57,374 nucleotides of DNA from Desulfuribacillus alkaliarsenatis (GTDB taxonomy: Bacteria > Bacillota > Bacilli > Desulfuribacillales > Desulfuribacillaceae). Position numbers and translations under genes: made by a program. The stretch spans positions 1 to 57,374 of the forward strand of contig NZ_MIJE01000004.1 of NCBI RefSeq assembly GCF_001730225.1, in the 5' to 3' direction. Shown one piece after another: positions 36,852 to 43,261 of the stretch. The number at the start of each line of letters is the position of its first letter. Positions within the stretch are counted from its first letter, which is position 1. The notes beneath the pieces were generated by a model. It saw only the letters and a program-made list of their open reading frames with translations. It ran no database searches and was not told the origin of the DNA.

Positions 36852-36953
36852 CTCAGCGGTAGAGCGCCCTCCTTGGAGAAAACCTTACATTAGGGTTTTG
36901 TCCAAGAGGGGACATCTATTACGGCATAGGTTCGAATCCTATCACCCCAACCA
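36842..36953 (+). ncRNA. tRNA-like RNA with greatly extended anticodon arm
   Basis: Seen by hand folding: a 7-bp acceptor stem (TGGGGTG 36842-36848 with CACCCCA 36943-36949), discriminator A and encoded CCA (36951-36953), TA at positions 8-9, D arm GCTC-AGCGGTA-GAGC (36851-36865 with loop GG), and a T arm ATAGG-TTCGAAT-CCTAT (36926-36942). Between them the anticodon stem CCCTC/GAGGG (36867-36871 with 36906-36910) continues through a bulged C, TTGGA/TCCAA, a G-G mismatch, AAAACC/GGTTTT and a U-G pair to a 7-base loop TACATTA. A 15-base variable region (36911-36925) follows. The arm is about 33 bases longer than in a normal tRNA. It overlaps the HEPN gene stop codon. It may be a decoy, antitoxin or guide RNA, or a tRNA with an insertion. 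Confidence 0.8.
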
Positions 36954-37019
36954 ATTTTAATTATATATACATATCCTAGTACATTAAGTAGCTTCAAATA
37001 CTTTTGGCTATGTAATAAT

Positions 37020-38489
37020 TTAATTTCTTAAATATATTTTAATATCAGTGGAATTTTTAATTAAAATAATTTTTTCAATGAGTTTAAAGATTAACGCCTT
37101 GGATTCTTCAATTGTTAGAACTTCTAAAGACTCTAAAATTTCGGATGTCTTTTTTTGTATATCTTTTGTGATTTTTCCGATATCAAATTGATCTTCCTGA
37201 ACCATCTCAATTTCTTTAAGCAACTTTATATCTTGCTTCATTCTATCCTTTTCTAATTTCAAATCTTCAATAGTAATTAACCCAGCAGAATAAGCTTCCA
37301 CCTTCCGTTCATAACGCTTCTTAGCTACATTGATCCTATCTTGTATATTGCTTATGTATTTTTCTTTCTTCTGCTCTATAATCATAGGCACTAAAGATTC
37401 ATCTAGTGAATCAAGTAATTTCTTTAAACCCTCCTTGAACCACTTCTCAACATCATCAGCACGGTACTGCTTACTTGTACAAGTCCCTTTATTTTTATTA
37501 GCTGAACAACGATATACTCTATAACGTTTATTCTTCGAACCCGACCAGCCTATACTCATACCAGATCCACAATTACCACACTTAAGAAGTCCACCAAGTA
37601 AATGCGGACTGGATTTAGCTCGAGGAGCAATTTGGGTGCCATTAACACGTTTTTGGACGGATTCCCACTTGTCTTCATTAATAATAACTGGTAAGCAATC
37701 GTCAAGAGACACCCATTCGCTCTCATCTTTTTCCTTACGGCTCTTCTTACTAGAATCAACACGGTTCCATACTAAAGTTCCCTTATAAGCTGGATTGGTA
37801 AGCATTAGTTTCACTGAGCGTAATGACCATTCTTTATTAAAGCGAGAAGGGATTCCTTCTTCGTTTAGCATTTTTGCAATAGCAAAATAGCCTAACCCTT
37901 TCTCAAGGTAGGCATCATAAACTCTCTGCACAATTTTAGCTTCTTCATCATGTACAACTAACTCTTTATCCTGAAGCCTATAACCGTATGGACTTTGGGT
38001 AAGCCATTTACCACCTTTAGCAGCATGAAACATATTTTCAAAAACTCGCTCGCGAATTCGTTCGCGTTCAAATTCAGCCACTGCTCCTAATACCTGTAAC
38101 GTTAATCTTCCAGAGGGTGTATTCGTATCAAAGGATTCACTTATTGATATGAATGAAACATCGTGTTCTTGAAATAAATCAATCATCTTAAGGAGATCTA
38201 ATAACCTTCGACTCATACGATCTAGCTTTGTAACCATTACTTTAGAGAGTTCGCCAGCTTTAACTTTTGCCAGCAATTTATTGAGTTGAGGGCGGTCTGT
38301 TGATTTTGCTGAATAACCATCATCAACAAATACTAATGGAGTAATATCCCAGCCCATAGCACGACAATATGACTTTAACCGTACTTGCTGTTCATCTAGA
38401 GAAACACCTTCACGTGCTTGTTCATCTGTAGAAACACGACAATAGAGAGCTATGGATTTGTCAGTATTTTTATCAATTGCTTTTGCCAT
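37020..38489 (-). CDS. Large serine recombinase 1 (SpoIVCA/phiC31-type integrase)
   Basis: This 489-residue protein has an N-terminal resolvase domain with catalytic Ser20 in YCRVSTDEQ, then LDRMSRRLLDLLKMIDLF and GAVAEFERERIRERV, a recombinase domain (SPYGYRL, EEGIPSRFNKEW), a zinc-ribbon with LLKCGNCGSGM and a later RCSANKNKGTC, and a C-terminal coiled coil (about 370-445). This plan matches skin SpoIVCA and related integrases. The ATG follows GGAGGGATAACC. It lies midway in the element and is read leftward, away from a small gene. It is a candidate for the excision of the element from spoVR. Confidence 0.92.
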   Translation of the reverse strand: MAKAIDKNTDKSIALYCRVSTDEQAREGVSLDEQQVRLKSYCRAMGWDITPLVFVDDGYSAKSTDRPQLNKLLAKVKAGELSKVMVTKLDRMSRRLLDLLKMIDLFQEHDVSFISISESFDTNTPSGRLTLQVLGAVAEFERERIRERVFENMFHAAKGGKWLTQSPYGYRLQDKELVVHDEEAKIVQRVYDAYLEKGLGYFAIAKMLNEEGIPSRFNKEWSLRSVKLMLTNPAYKGTLVWNRVDSSKKSRKEKDESEWVSLDDCLPVIINEDKWESVQKRVNGTQIAPRAKSSPHLLGGLLKCGNCGSGMSIGWSGSKNKRYRVYRCSANKNKGTCTSKQYRADDVEKWFKEGLKKLLDSLDESLVPMIIEQKKEKYISNIQDRINVAKKRYERKVEAYSAGLITIEDLKLEKDRMKQDIKLLKEIEMVQEDQFDIGKITKDIQKKTSEILESLEVLTIEESKALIFKLIEKIILIKNSTDIKIYLRN

Positions 38490-38569
38490 AGGTTATCCCT
38501 CCTTGCGTTTGTCCTATATATATGCGGAGTAAAATTTAATCATGAGCTTGTAAGAATTTTTAGGGTTGT

Positions 38570-38606
38570 CCCCCTTATGTAATCACATAAGTTTTATCAG
38601 GGGGAG
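38570..38606 (+). promoter_or_regulatory. Hairpin masking the ribosome site of the 72-residue gene
   Basis: CCCCC (38570-38574) pairs with GGGGG (38600-38604), and CTTATGT (38574-38580) with ACATAAG (38585-38591) inside. The GGGGGAG ribosome site (38600-38606) of the gene starting at 38612 is held in the stem. Translation should depend on opening it. As DNA, the same palindrome lies between two divergent genes and could be an operator. Confidence 0.6.
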
Positions 38607-38611
38607 ATAAT

Positions 38612-38830
38612 ATGGATGAAGTGAAAGTAACATTTACTATAAAAAATGATGATACCGATATTTCGTTCGAATCATTTGAAGAGATATCTGATCCAACCGT
38701 TCTGAAGCAACTAAAAGAGAAGTTTGCCACTTGGTCAAAACAAGTTAGAAAAGCAGCAGCAGAACATTTAGTAAAAGAACAGCTCGGTGACGAAAAGGCA
38801 AAGCAAATTACCATAGGTTTTGAAAAATAA
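38612..38830 (+). CDS. Small acidic protein of unknown function (72 aa)
   Basis: It reads MDEVKVTFTIKNDDTDISF and continues with a predicted helix (LKEKFATWSKQVRKAAAEHLV) and a short C-terminal strand. The ribosome site GGGGGAG lies in a hairpin. I do not recognise the family. Because it lies back to back with serine recombinase 1, it could be a recombination directionality factor, which in serine-integrase elements are small and poorly conserved. That is a guess from position. Confidence 0.6.
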   Translation: MDEVKVTFTIKNDDTDISFESFEEISDPTVLKQLKEKFATWSKQVRKAAAEHLVKEQLGDEKAKQITIGFEK

Positions 38831-38844
38831 ATCCATTAAACAGC

Positions 38845-38889
38845 AAAACGAGAGCTAACCAGTCTATATAGGTTATACTCTCGTTTTTT
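38845..38889. terminator. Bidirectional terminator between convergent genes
   Basis: AAAACGAGAG (38845-38854) pairs with CTCTCGTTTT (38878-38887), with inner TAACC/GGTTA, and T or A runs on both strands. It serves the 72-residue gene and the leftward XRE gene. Confidence 0.85.
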
Positions 38890-38967
38890 CTTGAGATTAT
38901 TCATCTAAATAAAAAACATTTAGTTTAATGAATAATTTAGATACTACAGTAAATGATAACAGTGAAA

Positions 38968-39333
38968 TTATTTAACTAACACTTTGCTATTAAATACATC
39001 AATACCTTGTTCAACTACTGATAAAAGATAATTAGCTAGTTCTGGGTTATTGTTGTTCAGGTCTTTTAGTAAATCATTCACGTGGTTCAGTCTGAAAATA
39101 AACTCCTTAAGATTAGCATTTTCCTTATTTGTACTGATAAAGAAGTCACTAAGAGTAACATTAAGCTCTTCTTGTAAATTTTGAATCAAAGATAGTTGAA
39201 TGGTCTCTGTTTTTCCAGTCTCTAGATTACTCAGGTACCCTGCTGAAACATTTAATCGTGTTGCCATTTCATTTAAACCTACACCTTTTTGCAAGCGAAG
39301 CATTCTAATTCTTTTACCTAATTGTGTATACAT
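38968..39333 (-). CDS. XRE-family helix-turn-helix regulator
   Basis: This 121-residue protein has an N-terminal HTH (LGKRIRMLRLQKGVGLNEMATRLNVSAGYLSNLETGKTET) and a helical C-terminal half. The ATG at 39333 has AGGAGG 5 bases before it; a neighbouring ATG is too close to that site. It is divergent from the operon with two serine recombinases, 27 bases away, and is likely its repressor. Confidence 0.88.
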   Translation of the reverse strand: MYTQLGKRIRMLRLQKGVGLNEMATRLNVSAGYLSNLETGKTETIQLSLIQNLQEELNVTLSDFFISTNKENANLKEFIFRLNHVNDLLKDLNNNNPELANYLLSVVEQGIDVFNSKVLVK

Positions 39334-39360
39334 CATTACCTCCTGAAAGGGTGAATTTGA

Positions 39361-39516
39361 TTGAAAAAGTCTCATAAAACAGACAAACATGAAAAAGGGA
39401 TGGTCGCATCAGTTAGTTATATTCATGATCCTAATGCCGCTAAGCTCTGGTTTAGTATCTATGTTGACATGGTTAAGAATGAAGTTGTCAAACAAGCTGC
39501 CCAGAAAAAGGACTAG
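39361..39516 (+). CDS. Small protein (51 aa) before the recombinase pair
   Basis: A TTG start at 39361, with AAAGGGTG a few bases before, opens a frame reading MKKSHKTDKHEKGMVASVSY, then DPNAAKLWFSIYVDMVKNEVV. A stop precedes the TTG in frame, so no longer start exists on this side. The residue use looks protein-like and the gene leads the recombinase operon. Small proteins of this kind in recombinase operons may help direct the reaction. Function is unknown. Confidence 0.5.
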   Translation: MKKSHKTDKHEKGMVASVSYIHDPNAAKLWFSIYVDMVKNEVVKQAAQKKD

Positions 39517-39570
39517 TCATAAAAATATTTGCATATGTTGTACTACCACGCCAAAGACTGGGAGGGTTTT

Positions 39571-41037
39571 ATGAAAACTGTATCTTATTTAAGAAACTCA
39601 ACGAATCTTCAGAAAAACTCTATAGATATGCAACGTGACACCATCCTAACTCGTTCTATTGAACACTTGCTACCAATCGATGAAGAATATTTAGATGAAG
39701 ATATTTCTGCCAGAAAATTATCAATAAACCAACGACCTGCCTTGAAAAAACTACTTGATGACATTGAGAATGATAATGTTCAAACATTATTTGTTTATAA
39801 AAGAGATCGCCTAGCCCGTCAAAAGGAAGAGTATGCGAAAATCTATAGACTCTTAAAAGATAAAAAAATTAAAGTTATTTTCGGAGCTAGTGATGAATCT
39901 CCTATTGATTACACAGACGTTGGTGAATTGTTTGAACTTATAAGAGCCTGCATAAATGAACGAGAGGGTAACCAAATTATTGAGCGACTTATGCAGACTA
40001 GGAAAACAAATTTCCTATCAGGTAAAACAGTTGGTCGATTACCTTACGGATATAAATTAGATAAAGACAGTAATAAAATCGAACGTATAGAACATCAATT
40101 AGAAATTGTTATTAAGCTATATAATGAATTGTTAAGTAAAAAGCACGCTAAAGTTAGGAATCTTACGAAAGCTGTTAATGAAGCAGGACTAACAAAAGAC
40201 GGTAAGCCTTGGACTGCTGCTACTATAAAAAATGTAATAACTAACCCAATCTACATGGGTACTCGTGAGATGAACATAAATAAAGAAAAATTAACTCTGG
40301 AAAAGTTTAAGCATATTTCAATTATAGATAGCACCGATTGGTATGAAGCTCAAAAGATATTAGAAGAGATATCTTCCAAAACTGGCTCATCAAATCACGA
40401 TAAAAAACAATTAACTTTTTTGTTAGATGGTATATTGTTCTGCAAAGAATGTAACCAGCTGCTAAAACCAAATAATGCGAGAAATCTAGATAATTTAAAG
40501 TACAAATGCTCTGAACATAGCCACATATATATCAATAAAGAACAGGTTGAACAAACAACAATTAAAATGAGCTTAGAATTCTTTAAGAACCTAATAAAAT
40601 CAAACTTCACAGGACTGTCCCAGCGTTATCAAAAAGATTGCAAGATTGCCTTAGAACAAGAGATTAAGCAGCTTAATCAGCAGATTGATTCAATTCAAAA
40701 TCTATTAGTACAACATACTGAGAAATGGCTAGAAGCTAATAATAAATCGAAAAAGGATCAGATAATGTCGGACCTAATTAAGAAACATGATAAATATACA
40801 GACGAACTCTATCGTAAAGAAAATATTTATAGCGAAATATCAGAGTTAGTAGAAATGGTTAAGAAAATATCTGATTATCACAAGGAGCTACCAAACTTCG
40901 AAAAACTCGATACTGAAGTGCAACAGTTTTTGTTGAAAGATATAATCTATAAAATTACAGTGTCTTCATCTTCCTTCCATATAGTTTTCAAACACCCATT
41001 CTTTGAAGCAAAGGAGGCATTCAATAATGTCCCTTAA
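39571..41037 (+). CDS. Large serine recombinase 2
   Basis: This 488-residue protein has catalytic Ser10 in VSYLRNSTNLQKNS, then KRDRLARQKEEYAKIYRLL, the recombinase-domain segment TVGRLPYGYKL, and AVNEAGLTKDGKPWTAATIKNVITNPIYMG. A zinc-ribbon (FCKECNQLLK and later KCSEH) precedes a coiled coil (about 365-450). The ATG follows GGGAGGG. It overlaps the next recombinase gene by 11 bases. The arrangement of two different-sized recombinases in tandem recalls ccrA-ccrB of SCC elements. Confidence 0.92.
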   Translation: MKTVSYLRNSTNLQKNSIDMQRDTILTRSIEHLLPIDEEYLDEDISARKLSINQRPALKKLLDDIENDNVQTLFVYKRDRLARQKEEYAKIYRLLKDKKIKVIFGASDESPIDYTDVGELFELIRACINEREGNQIIERLMQTRKTNFLSGKTVGRLPYGYKLDKDSNKIERIEHQLEIVIKLYNELLSKKHAKVRNLTKAVNEAGLTKDGKPWTAATIKNVITNPIYMGTREMNINKEKLTLEKFKHISIIDSTDWYEAQKILEEISSKTGSSNHDKKQLTFLLDGILFCKECNQLLKPNNARNLDNLKYKCSEHSHIYINKEQVEQTTIKMSLEFFKNLIKSNFTGLSQRYQKDCKIALEQEIKQLNQQIDSIQNLLVQHTEKWLEANNKSKKDQIMSDLIKKHDKYTDELYRKENIYSEISELVEMVKKISDYHKELPNFEKLDTEVQQFLLKDIIYKITVSSSSFHIVFKHPFFEAKEAFNNVP

Positions 41038-42595
41038 AGATGTTCTAAAGCCAGGAATGAAAGGTATTTTCTATGGTAGACACTCCACTGATAAACAGCA
41101 AATGGATAGCCAAAGACAATCTGTATATGAACTTGCAAAAAAGTATAAGTGCTCAATTATAGAAGAATATTTAGATCCTGGTGTATCCGCTAGTAAAGTA
41201 GAACTTGAAAAAAGAGAATCTATTCAAAGAATGTTGAAAGACGCCAGGAAAAAAGAATTTGATTTTATAGCAGTCTATAGTAATGATCGTCTTGCTAGAA
41301 ATCCGATAGAGCATATGATTATCCGCTTAAAAATAAAAACGTTAGAGATTCCAATTGTCATAAGCTCCAAGGAAACACTTTATGACCACGAAGATGATCT
41401 TTATCAAATTGTGCAAGATACTTTTACTAAAATTGAGTTGGAAAAAATTATTACTCGAACATATGATGGTCTAGTAGCTCAGGCCAAGAAGGGACATTTC
41501 AATGGCGGCAGAGCACCATACGGATATAAGTACATAGCTAAGCCCAGAGGCAATGAAGCCTTTGAACCTATCGAAGAAAAACTAATTTATGTTAAAAAAA
41601 TGTTCGAACTATATAAAAAAGGTGAAGGCTTTCAAGCTATAGCAAATCATCTATCTGAGATAAATAGCGAAGAAAAATGGACCAAAGAAAAAGTAAGGGC
41701 GATTATTACAAACCCCTTTTATGCAGGTTATATTGCATGGGGCAAACGCAAATCAGGAACATCTTCGCTAAAAGAACGTGACCTATGGATTCTAGCTGAC
41801 CAAGAATATATTACGCCTATCATTACAAAAGAAGAGTGGGAACTTTGCTGGTCGATTTATCATGATAGGAAGACTAGGAAAACAAGTCCGAAAGCTATCA
41901 AAACATCGTTCCTGCTAAAAGATTTAGTTCAGTGTAAAACTTGTAAACAGCTGCTAGATACTAAAAATCAACGCACTACGTCAAATACGGGTAAGTCCTA
42001 TGGTGAAAGAAAGTATATATGTAGCTCCTGCAATAACTATATAACCTTAGAGAGACTCCATGATGATATGGTTCCAAGAATCTTAGCTGATGTAAGATGG
42101 CAAACGAAAGACGAAATATATAACGCTGTTGAAGTCACTCTTAATAAAGAAATACAAGAGTTAGAAAATCAAATAAAATCATTACATGAAGCTAAGGCTG
42201 AATATCTAGTTAAAAAAAGCAAGTTAGAAGTAGAGCTACGCCAGTACATGCAAAAGAATGAAAATAAAAAGGTAATCAATATTCTTACACTCTACAATCA
42301 AAGCCTTAATAAGAGTATTATGGAGATAGATCAACTAATAACAATCAACCACAAGCAGATTGACATGAAGAGCAATTTTAGCTTTACTAAGGAACTAATT
42401 GATAATGCTATAGATTCAATAACTGCAGAATCAGTAAATCATACTAATACAGATATTCGAAGTTTGTTACTAGCGCTGGTAACCAGTGTTACAGTGAATT
42501 TTAAAACAAAGCCAGTAACGTATGATTATAAGCTGAGAATATTTGCAGATAAACTAAATGTGACAAATCCAGATCAAATAAGCATATTTCATTAG
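41027..42595 (+). CDS. Large serine recombinase 3
   Basis: This 522-residue protein has catalytic Ser20 in IFYGRHSTDKQQMDSQRQS, then SNDRLARNPIEHM, APYGYKYI, and a zinc-ribbon (LVQCKTCKQLLD and YICSSCNNY). A coiled coil covers about 375-440. The ATG at 41027 follows AAAGGAGG with 8-base spacing; an ATG eight codons upstream has none. It is translationally coupled to recombinase 2 and ends at a terminator. Both catalytic regions look intact, so the pair is likely active. Confidence 0.92.
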   Translation: MSLKDVLKPGMKGIFYGRHSTDKQQMDSQRQSVYELAKKYKCSIIEEYLDPGVSASKVELEKRESIQRMLKDARKKEFDFIAVYSNDRLARNPIEHMIIRLKIKTLEIPIVISSKETLYDHEDDLYQIVQDTFTKIELEKIITRTYDGLVAQAKKGHFNGGRAPYGYKYIAKPRGNEAFEPIEEKLIYVKKMFELYKKGEGFQAIANHLSEINSEEKWTKEKVRAIITNPFYAGYIAWGKRKSGTSSLKERDLWILADQEYITPIITKEEWELCWSIYHDRKTRKTSPKAIKTSFLLKDLVQCKTCKQLLDTKNQRTTSNTGKSYGERKYICSSCNNYITLERLHDDMVPRILADVRWQTKDEIYNAVEVTLNKEIQELENQIKSLHEAKAEYLVKKSKLEVELRQYMQKNENKKVINILTLYNQSLNKSIMEIDQLITINHKQIDMKSNFSFTKELIDNAIDSITAESVNHTNTDIRSLLLALVTSVTVNFKTKPVTYDYKLRIFADKLNVTNPDQISIFH

Positions 42596-42625
42596 ACAAT
42601 CTCTTAATAAGAGCTTGTCTTTTTT
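42594..42625 (+). terminator. Terminator after the recombinase pair
   Basis: AGACAA-t-CTCTT (42594-42605) pairs with AAGAG-c-TTGTCT (42609-42620), followed by a run of T. The stem overlaps the stop codon of recombinase 3. Confidence 0.85.
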
Positions 42626-42637
42626 ATTGTTCTGATA

Positions 42638-42882
42638 TCTCGGTTATTAGGTGGAAATAAAAAGACCGAGAAAAATTTTTCTCGGTTTTAAGGTATATGT
42701 GCTATACCGTCTATACCTAATTACCGAGCCTGATATTAAAGGATATGGACATGCCACTGCTTGTACACTAGTACAAGCTATATTTATTATGATGACCAAA
42801 TATTTAGCAAAATAAACGTCTCGGTAGTTGGGTGAATGAAATTTAATTGGGTGATATGAAGTGTCGGTTATTAGGTGAATAA
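42638..42882. repeat. Intergenic region with three related direct repeats and two palindromes
   Basis: The repeat units are TCTCGGTTATTAGGTGGAA (42638-42656), GTCTCGGTAGTTGGGTGAAT (42818-42837) and GTGTCGGTTATTAGGTGAAT (42861-42880), with common core TCGGT-A/T-TT-x-GGTG. Between them lie a perfect palindrome ACCGAGAAAAA/TTTTTCTCGGT (42665-42686) and GCTTGTAC-acta-GTACAAGC (42759-42778). The 427-base gap between recombinase 3 and the control-protein gene otherwise holds no gene. These may be recombinase or regulator binding sites. Confidence 0.6.
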
Positions 42883-43022
42883 TTGCATTTAGACTAGGTG
42901 GTAAAATTCTGTATATAAATTATTAGTATCTTTTGAAGTAGTAATAGTTGCAGATTTGTGACTTATTGTATGTTGACTTATTGTATTCGTAGAAATACGA
43001 TTACTAAGAGGAGTTTTGATCT

Positions 43023-43238
43023 ATGGACATAATTAAGGTGTTTTCGAAAAATGTTAAAAAATATAGAAATAAAAAAGGTTTGTCGCAAGAAGCTTTTGCA
43101 GAAAGAGCTGGTTTACATAGAACTTATATAAGTGCAATTGAGCGAGAAAAACGAAGTATTGCTTTAGAGAATGTACAAAAGATTGCTGATGCATTAGAGG
43201 TAGAAACCTATTTGCTATTTATTGAAGATTCAGGTTAG
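43023..43238 (+). CDS. XRE-type control (C) protein of restriction-modification system
   Basis: This 71-residue protein is almost all HTH (VKKYRNKKGLSQEAFAERAGLHRTYISAIEREKRS), the size and form of C proteins that delay restriction enzyme expression after entry into a new host. The start follows AAGAGGAG. It lies 23 bases before the methyltransferase gene. Confidence 0.82.
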   Translation: MDIIKVFSKNVKKYRNKKGLSQEAFAERAGLHRTYISAIEREKRSIALENVQKIADALEVETYLLFIEDSG

Positions 43239-43261
43239 ATATTAAGGAGGTTTTATTTGAT

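Noticed and set aside
36842-36953. An ordinary tRNA gene, or an attachment site for the neighbouring recombinase
   Set aside because: The anticodon arm is too long for a decoding tRNA. No second copy of the tRNA 3' end was noticed in the window, and the true element ends are the 20-bp repeats in spoVR.
42596-43022. A small gene in the recombinase-to-R-M gap
   Set aside because: No frame with a start, ribosome site and protein-like content was found. The stretch is better explained by repeats and palindromes.
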